64,000 bases of DNA from Flavisphingopyxis sp963800335 (GCA_963800335.1 CAWDAN010000002.1:1-64000); one strand, 5' to 3'; shown: positions 36,221 through 47,318, numbered from the stretch's first letter. Numbers and translations are program-made. The notes: generated by a model from the sequence alone, not told the origin.

Positions 36221-36577
36221 ATGGCAAAGACCCCAGCACCGCAGGCGGCGCCCCCAAGCGCGGGGCTTCCCGGCCAGCTCAGCGATCTCGAGATCGCGAT
36301 GGCCGAGGCCGCGGCGGCAGAAAATTACGAGGAGGCTGCGCGGCTGCGTAACGCGATCCAGATCGCCAAACAGGCGGGGATGGCCGCCGCTGAGGCCGGG
36401 TTAGCGGGCGCGCCCGAAGGTGAAGCCGATTTCGCCGGGCTCAGTCGACAGGAGCCGGGCAAGATGGGGATCGGGAGCCAAGTGCCGAAACGCACCCCGC
36501 CCGATGACTGGACGCCGCCGAAGAAGCCCGATCCAATGACCGCAGGGCACAAGCGCGGCGGCCGACGAAAGAGATAG
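36221..36577 (+). CDS. UVR-domain small protein
   Basis: 118 residues. Residues ~20-50 match the UvrB/UvrC (UVR) motif: LSDLEIAMAEAAAAENYEEAARLRNAI. The rest is Pro/Gly-rich and ends in a basic tail (HKRGGRRKR). UVR motifs mediate protein contacts, as in UvrB-UvrC and McsA. Specific role unknown. Confidence 0.75.
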   Translation: MAKTPAPQAAPPSAGLPGQLSDLEIAMAEAAAAENYEEAARLRNAIQIAKQAGMAAAEAGLAGAPEGEADFAGLSRQEPGKMGIGSQVPKRTPPDDWTPPKKPDPMTAGHKRGGRRKR

Positions 36578-36679
36578 CGGTGGTTGGCAATGTGCTCGGG
36601 TTTCGCTGCCCTCACCAACTTCGCATAAGCGCTTTCAGCGCCAAGGCTCCCTATCCCCTCCCGCTTGCGGGCGAGGAAT

Positions 36680-37907
36680 TTATGCCAGGGCTGCTTTCAG
36701 ATCGTCGATCAGGTCGGTTCTCTCCCACGGGAAGAAGTCGCCCTCGGCCTTGCGACCGAAATGGCCGTAGGCGGCGGTTTTGCGGTAGATCGGCTTGTTG
36801 AGGCCGAGCAAAGTCCGGATGCCGCGCGGAGTCAGGCCGCCGAGGCGGGTAATCTTGCCGATTGCAGACTTCGAGCTCGGCATCGTCGACGGTGCCGGTG
36901 CCGTGCGTATCGACATAGAGCGACAGTGGTTCGGACACGCCGATCGCGTAGCTGAGCTGGATCGTGCAGCGCTTGGCAAGGCCGGCGGCGACGATGTTCT
37001 TGGCGAGATAGCGCGAGGCGTAAGCGGCCGAACGGTCGACCTTGGTCGGGTCCTTGCCGCTGAATGCGCCGCCGCCGTGCGGGGCGGCGCCGCCATAGGT
37101 GTCGACGATGATCTTGCGCCCGGTCAGGCCGGCGTCGCCGTCGGGGCCGCCGATTTCGAAGCTGCCCGTCGGGTTGATGTGCCAGACGGTCTCGCCGGAG
37201 ATCAGGCCATCGGGGAGGATCTCTCCGACGACACGCTTCACATAGTCCTTGAGTTCGGTTTCCTTGGCGCCCGTGTCGTAACCCTTGGCGTGCTGCGTCG
37301 AGACGACGATCGCGGTCGCCGCGGCGGGCTTGCCGTCCTGGTAGCGCAGCGAGACCTGGCTCTTGGCATCGGGCTCTAGGAAGGGCGCGGCGCCCGACTT
37401 TCGGTCGTCGGCGAGGCGTTTGAGGATGCGGTGGCTGTAGTGCAGCGCGGCGGGCATCAGTTCCTCGGTCTCGTCGCAGGCGAAGCCGAACATGATGCCC
37501 TGGTCGCCCGCGCCTTCATCCTTGTTGCCGCTCGCATCGACGCCCTGGGCGATATGGTCGGACTGGCCGTGGAGATGGTTTTCGAACGACAGCGTCTCCC
37601 AGTGGAAGCCGTTCTGTTCGTAGCCGATGTCGCGCACGACGTTGCGCACCGTCGCCTCGATCTCGTCACGTGCTCCGGGCGCCCAGCCATGCGTTTCGGG
37701 CCAGCGGGCGGTGTCGTAGATCGGCTTGCAGCGGATTTCGCCGGCGAGCACGACGCGCTGGGTGGTGGTCATGGTTTCGCAGGCGATGCGCGATTCGGGA
37801 TCCTTGGCGAGCATCAGGTCGACGATCGCGTCGCTGATCTGGTCCGACACCTTGTCTGGATGGCCTTCGGAAACCGATTCGGAGGTGAAGAGATAATTGT
37901 CGCGCAT
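36680..37907 (-). CDS. S-adenosylmethionine synthetase (frameshifted near 36868)
   Basis: Covers the whole family: LFTSESVSEGHPDKVSDQISDA (ATP/Met site), GAGDQGIMFGFA, KPAAATAIVVSTQH, GRKIIVDTYGGAAPHGGGAFSGKDPTKVDRSAAY. After VDDAELE the frame slips by one base and continues in another frame as KITRLGGLTPRGIRTLLGL, NKPIYRKTAAYGHFGR and DFFPWERTD to the natural stop at 36680. MetK is generally essential, so this break is almost certainly a sequence error. A perfect palindrome upstream (37964-37991) is the likely regulatory site. Confidence 0.95.
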
Positions 37908-37963
37908 GCTGGAAAAACCGTCCTGTCTGGCTGATCGTGCGGCCCGTCGGCGAGCCGTTTACG

Positions 37964-37991
37964 CGTCATATAAAGAAAGCTTTATATGACG
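37964..37991. promoter_or_regulatory. Perfect palindrome upstream of metK
   Basis: CGTCATATAAAG, AAAG spacer, CTTTATATGACG: a 12-bp exact inverted repeat between lnt and metK, 57 bases before the metK start. From memory, ATATAAAG-type palindromes are bound by SahR, an ArsR-family regulator of methionine-cycle genes in Proteobacteria. I infer an operator for such a repressor; no SAM riboswitch fold is visible here. Confidence 0.7.
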
Positions 37992-37992
37992 G

Positions 37993-39661
37993 CTAGGGGT
38001 TTTTTGTCGCAGTCCGTCGCACGGCCGGCACGAGCGCGAGCAGCAGCAACACGCCGGCGAACAGCAGCGGGATGATATTGCCGGAGAGGGCGAACAGCGT
38101 CGCGGTGCGCGCGGGCGGTATGACCTCGTCGATGCGGCCGGCATTGCCCATCGCGAGCTTGTGAACAACCCGACCATGAGCGTCGATGATGCCGCTGATG
38201 CCGGTCGGGGTCGAGCGGATGACAGGCAGGCCTTCTTCGATCGCGCGCAGGCGGGCTTGGGCGAAGTGCTGCGGCGGGCCCGAGGCGCCGAACCAGGCGT
38301 CGTTCGACGGGTTGAAGATGAAATCGGGACGGTTGGCGCGATCGACGACACGGCCCGAGAAGATCATCTCGTAGCAGATCTGGACGCCCATGCGGCCGAA
38401 GCCGGGCAGGTCGAGCGTGCGCGCGCCGGGACCCGGCCAGAAATCGAGCGCGCCGGGGACGAGCCGCGACAGGCCGATCGCCGACAGGATCGGGCGAATC
38501 GGGAGATACTCACCATAGGGGACGAGATGCGCCTTGTCGTAGCTGCCAACGACGCGCGCATCGGGGGTCAGGACGGTGACGCTGTTGCGGGCGCCGATCG
38601 CATGCGCGCCGCCCGGGCCGCCGCCGATCTCGAGATCCTCGCTACCGGTGACGAGCAGGTCCTGGGGACCGAGCAGCGCGGCGAGACGGTCGCGCGATTG
38701 CGCTGCGCTGCTCCCGCCGAGATTGACCATGTCGTAATAGCGCGCGGGATAGCCGCCTTCGAGGAAGTCGGGGATCGCGGCCTCGGGCCACAGGAGGAGG
38801 CGCGGCGGCGCGTCGGGGTTTCGGACGCTGAGCGCTGCCAGCTTGCTCCAGTTGAGCGCGTCGAATCTCTGGTCCGCCTTGGTTTCCTGAGGAATGTCGG
38901 GCTGGACGACGGTGACGGTCGACGGGCCGTCCGCCAGGTGCGCGGGACGGCACGTCAGTCGCCGAGACGCGGTAGGCGAAGCCGCCAATCATGAGCGCGG
39001 CGGCGAGCAGCCCGGGTGCGAGCGCATCGCGTCCGCGACCGCGACCGAGCAGCCAGAAGGCGCCGCTGGCGAGGACGAAGACGCCGCCGAGCCCGTAGGT
39101 GCCGAGCAGCGCGCTGGCATCGGCAAGTCCCGGCGTGACGAGCGCGACGCCGAGCGGATTCCAGACGAAGCCGGTAAACACCCAGCTGCGTAGCCATTCG
39201 GTGATGATCCACATCGCGGCAAAGGCGAACACCAGCGGCCAGCCGCGCCGACCACGCAGACCGCCGAACCGGCGTGCGATCGACCATGCGCCGAGCGTGG
39301 CGAGCGCAGGATAGACGGCAAGGTAGATGGCGAGCGCGACGACCGCGACCCAGCCGAGCCAGGCGGGCATCGCGGCCTGATAGGTAAAGGCGGTGGCGAT
39401 CCACGCGTTGCCCAGGGTGAACTGGCCCAGACCGAACAGCCAGCCGATCAACACGGCGCGTTTCCAGCTCGTTGCGCCCGCGATCAGGGCAATCAGCAAG
39501 GCGTAGGCCGCGATCGTCAGCGGCCAGAGCGACAGCGGCGCGAAGCCGGTCGCCGAGATCACGCCGGCGACGAGCGCGGCGCTGCGCGCGCGGGCGAGGA
39601 TGGCGGTCGCGGCGCGGGTCAGCAAAGTGGGGCCGGCGGCCTGGCTTGTCGGGGAGGTCAT
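37993..39661 (-). CDS. Apolipoprotein N-acyltransferase (frameshifted near 38950)
   Basis: N-terminal frame from MTSPTSQAAG carries the membrane domain (GVISATGFAPLSLWPL, LGNAWIATAFTYQ, WIITEWLRSWVFTGFVWNPLG). After YRVSATDVPSR the frame slips by one base. The next frame holds the nitrilase domain: VVQPDIPQ, WPEAAIPD (Glu), DKAHLVPYGEYLP (Lys), ICYEMIF (Cys), NPSNDAWFG. All three catalytic residues are present. Lnt N-acylates lipoproteins in the inner membrane and is usually essential, so the break is probably an artefact. Confidence 0.93.
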
Positions 39662-39760
39662 CGCTGCGCTTTTGACGGGTTCGCGGGCGCGGTGCAATGG
39701 GGAGGTGTTCGTGTCGATGAGGGTGTGGCGAAGACGCGCCGTCGGTGGCATAGGCGCGTC

Positions 39761-40177
39761 ATGACCCTGCGACCTTTTCATTATGCCTTCATCGTCGACG
39801 ACCTCGACGCTGCGCGAAGCTTCTATCGCGATGTCATCGGCTGCGGCGAGGGACGATCGAGCGACCGCTGGATCGATTTCGACATGTTCGGCCACCAGAT
39901 CGTCGCGCATCTGGGAGACACCGCAGACCGCATCGCCAACCCGGTTGACGGACACGATGTGCCGGTGCCGCATTTCGGGGTGGTGCTGACGCTCGACGAC
40001 TTCGCGGCGCTGGCCGAACGCTTCGTCGGGGCGGGGCTGGATTTTGTCATCCCGCCGACGGTGCGCTTTGCCGGCAAGGCGGGCGAGCAGCACACGATGT
40101 TCCTGCGCGATCCGGCGGGCAATGCGCTCGAGTTCAAGGCGTTCGCCGACGATGCGGCGCTGTTCGCCGTAGACTGA
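39761..40177 (+). CDS. VOC-family (glyoxalase-like) protein
   Basis: 138 residues with two beta-alpha-beta modules: FHYAFIVDDLDAARSFYRDVIGC and PHFGVVLTLDDFAALAERF. The end FLRDPAGNALEFKAF carries the typical metal-binding Glu. It is related to putative dioxygenase/glyoxalase proteins; substrate unknown. ATG at 39761. Confidence 0.85.
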   Translation: MTLRPFHYAFIVDDLDAARSFYRDVIGCGEGRSSDRWIDFDMFGHQIVAHLGDTADRIANPVDGHDVPVPHFGVVLTLDDFAALAERFVGAGLDFVIPPTVRFAGKAGEQHTMFLRDPAGNALEFKAFADDAALFAVD

Positions 40178-40259
40178 AGCCAGGCGACGGAACGAATAGC
40201 GGGGTCAAACCATTGGTGAGGTGAAGGATTTGTTCCAACCGAACCCAAGGAGCGCGACG

Positions 40260-41115
40260 ATGACCCGCAGCACGAAACAGACGATATCCGAATTGACCGA
40301 GAGCGCCACCGAGACCGCCGGCCAGCTTGCCGAGAGCGGTCGGCGAAACCGCGAGCGCCTATGCCGCGATCGCCGCCGACAAGGTCGGCACGCTGTTCAA
40401 CCAGATCGACGACGGGTTCACCGACCGGCTGATCACCAAGGCCAAGGGCGTCAAGGCCGGGAGCCTGTCCCCGTCGCGCAGCCCGGCCGCCAAGACCGGG
40501 GTTGGAGCCGGCGTGTTTCTCGCCGGTGCCGCAACGATCGCGGCGGGCGCTTTCGCGCTGTATTACTGGCGCGAACGCAACCAGGAGGAGGCCGATTTCG
40601 ACCTGCTCGCCAAGGACGGTGACTTCGAACTGCGCCGCTACAAGGCCCATCTCGTTGCCGAGACGGTCCAGCCGGGCAGTCGCGACGAGGCGCTTGATTC
40701 AGGCTTTCGCGCGCTGGCCAACTATATCTTCGCCAAGCCCGGCGGCCGCGCACCGAGCGAAGAGAGCGACGAAAAGATCGCGATGACGGTGCCGGTGAGC
40801 GCAGCAGGCGAAAACAGCGGGTCATGGCGCATCCGCTTTGTCATGCCCGAGGCGCAGACACGCGAAACGCTGCCGCAGCCCGCGGCCGGCGTTGCCATCG
40901 CCAAACAGCCCAAGCGGCATATCGCGGCGATCCGGTTCGCCGGGCGAGGCACCGACGCAGAGCTCGTCTCGGCCAAGCGCAGCGAGCTCAAGGCCTGGGT
41001 TGCCGAACGCGGTTACAAGAGCATCGGCGATCCCGAATACGCCTATTACAACGCGCCGATCGTGCCTGGACCGCTGCGCCGTAATGAGGTGTGGATCGCC
41101 ATCGAGGCGCCGTGA
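40260..41115 (+). CDS. SOUL-family heme-binding-like membrane protein (frameshifted near 40337)
   Basis: The first frame gives MTRSTKQTISELTESATE and a one-base slip leads into VGETASAYAAIAADKVGTLF. A transmembrane helix (GVGAGVFLAGAATIAAGAFALYYW, seen in parts) precedes the SOUL domain: DFELRRYKAHLVAET, ANYIFAKPGG, EKIAMTVPVS, RFVMPE, and the C-terminal YAYYNAPIVPGPLRRNEVWI. SOUL proteins bind heme or other hydrophobic ligands. About 285 residues. Confidence 0.82.
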
Positions 41116-41128
41116 TAGACCCCGCTCG

Positions 41129-42048
41129 ATGAGCGGCAACCACGGACATAGCCACGCGCATGGCGCGCCCGACAGTTTCGGGCGCGCTTTTGCGCTGGGC
41201 ATCGCGCTCAATGTCGTTTTCGTCGCGATCGAGGCGGGCTACGGATTCTTCAGCGGGTCGCTCGCGCTGCTCGCCGATGCCGGGCACAATCTGTCCGACG
41301 TGCTCGGCCTGGTTGTCGCCTGGGGCGCGGTAGTGCTCGGCAGGAAGGCGGCGACCGATCGCTTCACCTACGGCTATCGCCGCAGCTCGATCCTGTCGGC
41401 GCTGTTCAACGGCGTGTTGTTGCTCGTTGCCGCGGGCGCGATCGCGCTCGAGGCGGTGCAGCGTTTCGGCGATCCGCAGCCGGTGCCCGGAGCGACAATC
41501 ATGATCGTCGCGGGGATCGGTATCGCGATCAACACCGCGACCGCCTTGTTGTTCGTGCGCGGGCGCAAGAGCGACATCAACATCAAGGGCGCGTTCCTCC
41601 ACATGGCCGCCGATGCGGTGGTGTCGGCCGGCGTGGTGATTGCCGGACTGGGGATCGTCTATACCGGCGCGACGTGGATCGACCCGGTGACCAGCCTCGC
41701 GATCGTCGCGGTCATATTGTGGAGCACCTGGGGCCTGCTGCGCGATGCGATCACGATGTCGCTCGACGCGGTGCCCGCCGATATCGACACCGGCGAAGTC
41801 GAGGCGGCGTTGCTCGCCATGCCTGGCGTCGCGCGCGTCCACGACCTCCATATCTGGCCGATGAGCACGACCGAGACCGCGCTGACCGCGCATCTCGTCC
41901 GGCCCGGCGGAGGGCTGGGGCGAGCGACGATGTCTTCCTGTCCGCGGCATCCGACATGCTGCACGACCGTTTCGGCATCGCGCATGCGACGCTGCAGGTC
42001 GAGCGCGACGAGCTGCGCTGCCGGTTGCACGCTGCCAAAGGGTGCTAA
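41129..42048 (+). CDS. Cation diffusion facilitator, ZitB/CzcD type (frameshifted near 41918)
   Basis: His-rich start (MSGNHGHSHAHG), then six transmembrane helices. Zn sites: LALLADAGHNLSDVLGL (H-x3-D) and GAFLHMAADAVVSAGV (H-x3-D). The C-terminal domain has HDLHIWPMSTTETALTAHLV. The frame slips in a G-rich run near 41918 and continues as DDVFLSAASDMLHDRFGIAHATLQ to 42048. It exports Zn2+ or related ions by proton antiport. Confidence 0.9.
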
Positions 42049-42072
42049 CTTTCCCGCAGGCGGGAGAACGCG

Positions 42073-42760
42073 CTACTTCATCGCGTCGAGTTGTTCGATG
42101 CTGGTGACGCGGCTGCATGTGTCGGCTGCGCCGCTGCCGCCGGTAAGCGCGCTGGCGAGGAAGAAGCCGCCGACGACGATGACGATGAAGCCGCCCGCGA
42201 CCCAGCCGAGATATCTGTCGATGAAGGTCTTGATCGGCGCGCCGAACAGCCGGAACAGTACGCCGACGAGGAGGAACTGGAAGCCGCGGCTGGCGATGCT
42301 CGCCCACAGGAAGGTGAACAGGTTGAGGTGGATGAAGCCCGCGGTCAGCGTGATCAGCTTGAACGGGATCGGCGTCGCGCCCTTGATCAGGATGAGCTCC
42401 CAGCCATATTCGCGCAGATAGCAGGCTGCGCTCGGGAAGCTCGACGCGAGGCCGAGCGCGCCCAGGATCTGCGTGCCGACCGCCTCGAACACGAAATAGC
42501 CGATGGCATAGCCGAACAGCCCGCCGAGCACCGAGGCGATCGTGCAGACGATACCATAGCGGATCGCGCGTTGGGGGCGCGCGAGGCACATCAGGCCGAG
42601 CAAAGGGTGCGGCGGGATCGGGAAGAAGCTCGAATTCGACGAAGCTGATCAGCGCGAGCCACCACACCGCGTGGCGATGTTCGGCCTTTTCGAGCGTCCA
42701 GTTGTAGATGCGGCGCAGGAAGCCGGGCGGATTGTGCGAGATGAAGGGCGCTTCGGTCAT
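42073..42760 (-). CDS. DedA/YqaA-type membrane protein (frameshifted near 42637)
   Basis: N-terminal frame: PGFLRRIYNWTLEKAEHRHAVWW and LALISFVE. After one base slip: FFPIPPHPLLGLMCLARPQRA (frame restored), GGLFGYAIGYF, LILIKGATPIPFKLITLTAGF, WASIASRGFQFLLVG. This is the YqaA branch of the SNARE-associated/DedA family, probably a lipid or ion translocase. About 228 residues. Confidence 0.85.
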
Positions 42761-42863
42761 CGCGCGGGATTAGAGGGCGCGCACCGCGCGCGCAATCGCT
42801 TGAAATCGGGTTGCAATAGAAAACCTGCACACTAGCCTCGCCTGCTTATCGGGGAGTATTGCC

Positions 42864-43499
42864 ATGATCATATACGGTTCGAGTTTTTCGCCTTTTGTGC
42901 GCAAGTTGCTGGCCTATTGCGAGGAGCGGGGGATTGGGTTCGAGCTGAAGGCGGTGGGCATCGGCGACCCCGATCCGGGCTATGCCGCGGCGAGCCCGCT
43001 GAAGAAAATGCCCGCGATCGAGGACGATGGCTACCGCCTCGCCGATTCGAGCGCGATCATCCATTATCTCGAGGCGAAGCACGGCGCCGCGCTGATCCCC
43101 ACCGAGGCGCGCGCGCGCGGCCGGACGATCTGGTTCGAGGAATATGCCGACACGGTGATGATGGCATGCGGCGGCGCGATGTTCTTCAACCGCGTCGTCG
43201 CGCCCGTATTCCTGCGCCGCGCGGGCGACGAGGCGGCGGCGGCGAGGGCCGAGGCAGAGGCGCTGCCGCCGATCTGCGACTACCTCGAGAGCCAGCTTTG
43301 CGACGGGCGCGAATTCCTCGTCGGCGACAGCCTTACGATCGCCGACCTCGCGGTGGGATCGATCGCGGTCAATTTCGACCATCTCGGCCTCGACCTCGCC
43401 AGCCGCGCGCCGCATTTCGACGCCTATGCCCGGCGCATCCGCGAACGCCCCAGCTTCGCCAAATGGACCGCGAAGGAATATGCGATCCTGGCAGGCTAA
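42864..43499 (+). CDS. Glutathione S-transferase
   Basis: 211 residues. N-terminal thioredoxin-like domain (IIYGSSFSPFVRKLLAYCEERG, with Ser as candidate catalytic residue; cis-Pro in KKMPAIEDD; SNAIL-type DSSAIIHYLEAK). Helical C-terminal domain with the N-capping motif LTIADLAVGSI. Substrate unknown. Intact frame. Confidence 0.92.
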   Translation: MIIYGSSFSPFVRKLLAYCEERGIGFELKAVGIGDPDPGYAAASPLKKMPAIEDDGYRLADSSAIIHYLEAKHGAALIPTEARARGRTIWFEEYADTVMMACGGAMFFNRVVAPVFLRRAGDEAAAARAEAEALPPICDYLESQLCDGREFLVGDSLTIADLAVGSIAVNFDHLGLDLASRAPHFDAYARRIRERPSFAKWTAKEYAILAG

Positions 43500-43654
43500 C
43501 GCGGCGCAGGTTGGCCGGAGTGAGCCCCGCCGTCTCGGGCGCGAAAACGGGTATGTCAGGGGCTTCGCGCATAGGTGTGTGGCGGGTCAGGGCGCGCGTG
43601 TCGAGGGGGATGGGGGAATTAACGGTAGCGAAAAAATCCAAATCGAGGTTGACT

Positions 43655-44466
43655 TCACTCGTGGACAACCTCCTTGGTTGTCACGCCAATGCTGAGATCT
43701 TTGAGCAAGCCCGTCAACGCTTCGCCGTCGATCAAGTCGATGGCGGGGGCTCCGTCGCGCGTCGCCTCCTGTCGCGCCGATGGCGTGAACGTCGCGGTGG
43801 TAATGATAAGACCCTTGTCTGCGCCCCATGGCCCCGCGGAAGTCACGAACGACCTCCGGCCCAACAGAAGTCTTCCATCGTTTGCACTGGAAAAAGACGT
43901 GGAATGAAACGAGATTTACCCTCGAGCTCCGCGACACCATCAATGCCGCCGTCGCCCGATTTTCCGCTGACCTCAACCTTGGTGACGCCGCTGGCGCGTA
44001 ATATGCGCTGGCTTAGCCGGCTCGAATGCATCCGGCGAGAGGGAGCGGATTTGAGCGCGGTCGGTCCAATCCGGTTCGTCGTTTCCCGCGATCTCGTCAT
44101 TGTCGCCTTCTTCGGCTTTTTGTGCCGCCAAGCGCTTTTAGTCTCGCGATAGCCATCGTTAACCCGCTTTTGCAGTTCCGCCTCGGTCCAACCGAACGCC
44201 TCCCGTCCACGCTCCGTGAGGGTCCAAACGCCCCTGTTAGGATTTTCGACGACGCCAGCATATTTCAGATAAGACCGTGCCCAGGATAGGCGGTCGGGAA
44301 TGACTGGTGCGCCGCTTTTATCGTAGACCGCGTCAAGCGCGTCCTGTGTGATGGCTTCCGCCTCGATCACAGCAAGATCGATTTCTGAGCGAACCCGAAC
44401 CACCCAGAATGTCGAGTGCCGGAGGGTGGGCATCATAAGGTCGGTGTGACGGGGTAAGTCGGTCAT
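43655..44466 (-). pseudogene. Mrr-like restriction endonuclease, multiple frameshifts
   Basis: N-terminal winged-helix domain (HTDLMMPTLRH, RSYLKYAGVVENPNRGVWTLTERG) is intact. The catalytic domain is spread over three frames: LSQRILRASGVTKVEV, SGDGGIDGVAELEG (catalytic Asp), VFFQCKRWKTSVGPEVVRDFRGAMG (QxK), KGLIITTATFTPSARQEA, IDLIDGEALTGLL. All elements of an Mrr catalytic core can be found, but at least three indels break it. Mrr enzymes cut methylated DNA. Start ATG at 44466 behind AGGAAG. Confidence 0.75.
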
Positions 44467-44529
44467 GTGTTCTTCCTGCATTTCACCTTGCGCTCGACGC
44501 CACTTGGTCGAGGAAAAGGTAGAGCGTTG

Positions 44530-45632
44530 CTACTTCCCGCTTTTTATCCGGTTGTGCGGTTTGCACAGCAGTTGACAATTGGCGGCGATGGTTTTGCCGC
44601 CCTTGCTCCACGGCGTGATGTGATCGCCTCCATCTCGGAAATATCGAATTTTTGCTTGGGCTCGTCACATGCAGGGCAAAGCCCGCCCTGCCGTTCATAG
44701 GCTTCACGCTTCATATTATCGGTGAAAGAGCGGATCGAAAGCGCCCGCTCATTACCGCTAAGCACATAATCGAAAATGCCCGATTTTTTGGTAATATCTC
44801 GTCCTGCATCAATGCCGATACGCGCGCCTCCAGCTCAGCAGTATCGAGATTATCCTTCCCAAAGCGGTTATACAGCGGCCCCCAAGCCACACCTTTCATT
44901 TCCTTGCGGTAATTGGGGAAGGTCAGGTTGACCGAGTTGATCACATTTGAAAATAGGTCAACAATTCATTGGCATTCTGATCCTGCTGATGCACTTGCAT
45001 GTAATCTTCAATCTTGCCATCAGACAACCAATCGAGCGCGGTTTCGAGATATTTCTGACGATTAACTTCGCCATTGAGCAACTTGCTGCCGATGCCCGCC
45101 GCTGGCCCGCCGTTTTTTGAAAACCAGCGCTTGGCATCGGCCAGCCACGGCCCGGCATACGATGGCGTTGCGCAATTCCTGATCGGTCAAGGCAAGGCCA
45201 GCGATGTTGATCACCTTGAACCAGTCGAGTTTGTCCGTCGGTGCCGTCGCAAACATAGACCGAAAGCTCGTAATCAGAGATCTGTTGCTGCCGTTCTGCG
45301 GGCAAATTTTTGAAGCCGAAGGGGTTGCCGTCAATTCGACCGAATAATCGCCATTTACATATTGGCAGATGCTGATTGTGCGCTGCTGGCCATCCATCAG
45401 TTCAAATCCGTCACCCGCGACCGCCCAATACATTGTGTTGAGCGGAAACCCCTTGCGCACGGTGTCGATCACTGCATTGCGTTCCTGAGCTCCGTAAACA
45501 AATTCGCGCTGGATAGGCGGGGCGGATATCGAGCTCTGCCGCCGTCGCCGGTGACACCCTGCTCGCCGTTGTCGGCATAGGTCAGTAGAACCAGTTCACT
45601 GATATCGGAATTTTTTGTAGTTCAATCTTCAT
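44530..45632 (-). pseudogene. DUF262-HNH protein, multiple frameshifts
   Basis: Starts MKIELQKIPIS with GDGG-ELDIRP-like segment and REFVYGAQERNAVIDTVRKGFPLNTMYWAV, then ELMDGQQRTISICQYV (DUF262 DGQQR motif), then KLDWFKVINIAGLALTDQELRNA in other frames. The C-terminus is an HNH nuclease: RQGGLCPACDEPKQKFDISEMEA, then HITPWSKGGKT-type and LLCKPHNRIKSGK to a stop at 44530. DUF262 plus HNH resembles GmrSD-type and other defence nucleases. At least four frame changes. Confidence 0.7.
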
Positions 45633-45806
45633 GGATCTAAGCTCTTTTCTACGATTAATTAGAGGGTAGGTCGTGACATGAAAACGTCCTGGCCAACTAT
45701 TGTAATACGTTTTCCCTACAGGAGGTGGATCTGAGCTTAGATAACTGCCCATCGTTCAACTTCGAAACTGCGCTAACGGCACACGTTCGCGCTAATCTGT
45801 GTCGCG

Positions 45807-46854
45807 CTAGGATATCTCTCTGAAGCAAGGCCAGACCAGGTCATCGGTAATTGATACTGTTGCAGATTGTTCAGGCTTAAAGATGTCAAGGAACGTAACT
45901 GGTAACTCCCATCACGCCGTCATAGTCGCATTGGGAATTTCAGACGTATCTTGCAAACTTCTAATAGCGTCATAGTTATCATATTTTGGGTACTGGTCTG
46001 GAGACTAGAAGCGCTTGTAACAGAGCGAATTTCTTCGTGCCGTCCTTGGCAAAGTCTAAATTTGTAAACCAGCCAACATTTACGAAATTTCACCAAACTT
46101 CTGCCTATCTTGGTCATCAACTCCCGGCTGCAGATTCGCGCGCTTCGATTTTAGGAAGTCTCGCGAATACGCCATTGCTCGCCGCAATACCATTGCCGCG
46201 CCATAGCTTTGCTGTACGTTATTAGAGATAGCAATCTCCTTCGTACGCTAAGACTCGATCTTGACTGCCGACTAACAACAAAGCGATTTGTCATAGCTCT
46301 ACTAGACTGAGCGACATACTCCCGAAACAACGAAAATGGCGGGTTTGTTACCACCACATCGGCCTGTTTCAGATACTCGAAACATTCCGCACTCCTGAAA
46401 TCGCCTGCGCAATATTCGCTGTCGCCATTAGTGTGCGCGACGTATTGCATCGTGGCGCAGTAGATATTCGACATCGGCCAAATCGATCGCGCCGTCACCA
46501 TTGGCATCGGGCACCTCGCTGATTTCGATGGCATAGGGTTCTCTGCCTTCCGGTTTAAGTCCCGCCATTTCAACGAGCGGCAGATAGCTGCCCGCTATCG
46601 ACGATTTGCCATAGCTGGTGGCGATCAGCGTCTTCAAGCCGAGAGCATTGAAATGGAGCGCAAATAGCGAAAAAAATTACTCTCATAAGGGTCATCGCAA
46701 TTGCACAGCACGATCTTGCCGCGTAGTTGTTCACGATAGTGCTTCAGCTCGTTTTCGATATCGACAAGTTGGGTATAAAACTCATCCTGCTTCGCGCTTT
46801 TCGCTTTCGAAAGTGTCGATTTACGGATTTGGAATTGGAAGACTGACTATTCAT
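45807..46854 (-). pseudogene. EcoRI-family adenine-specific DNA methyltransferase, multiple frameshifts
   Basis: Pieces in several frames follow the family order: YTQLVDIENELKHYREQLRG, KIVLCNCDDPYESNFFRYFA, LKTLIATSYGKSS, DANGDGAIDLADVEYLL, GDFRSAECFEYLKQADVVV, TNPPFSLFREYVAQ (NPPF catalytic motif), NVGWFTNLDFAKDG-like, PKYDNYDAI, and VTFLDIFKPEQ. The span of ~349 codons fits the family. At least five frame changes. The composition is AT-rich relative to its neighbours, indicating foreign origin. Confidence 0.75.
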
Positions 46855-46912
46855 TTCAACACTAATCCCACTGGTATGTTCACTACCTGTTCCAATTCGA
46901 TATTTTTTTAAT

Positions 46913-47250
46913 CTAGTTTCTGTCCAGTCCGTGGTCGCTATTCACTCGATTTCGGATGAAGGCGTTTTCATAGCGTTTGCGCTGTTCGATCGAATAGCCC
47001 TTGAGCTTGATGACGTCCTTGTCGATGTTCTTCGCTTCAGCCCAGCCGAAGGCGACGCCGTTTCGCTGAAACAGGAAATCGGGCATGCCGCCTTTCGAAC
47101 GTTTCGGTTCGTTGATGACCTGAATCGAAGGATCGATTGAGTGGAACAGTTCCTCCAGGCACGCAATGGACGTCGAAAGAAAAGCTCGGTGCGCCGGTCC
47201 GCTGGCATATTTATCGCGAAACCTGTTCCAGATAACCCGCTAATATTCAT
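46913..47250 (-). pseudogene. Fragment of a PD-(D/E)xK restriction enzyme
   Basis: The frame starting MNISGLSG gives way to LEELFHSIDPSIQVINEPKR, SKGGMPDFLFQRNGVAFGW and AEAKNIDKDVIKLKGYSIEQRKRYENAF, ending at 46913. P-D-F...E-A-K is the nuclease core seen at the N-terminus of type IIG/Eco57I-like enzymes, where it is followed by a large methylase that is missing here. Probably a deletion remnant. Confidence 0.6.
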
Positions 47251-47318
47251 GGTGTTCCCCTTGCCCGCTTCCTGCCCGATGGCGGGGGGCGGGGGCAAGG
47301 GGTTGCCGACGCCCCCCG

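Noticed and set aside
37908..37990. SAM riboswitch before metK
   Set aside because: The 86-base space shows only the palindrome; no aptamer-like fold was visible.
43500..43654. Possible small gene between the glutathione transferase and the Mrr-like gene
   Set aside because: A minus-strand frame (MREAPDIPVFAPETAG) reads into the transferase 3' end with no stop or ribosome binding site.
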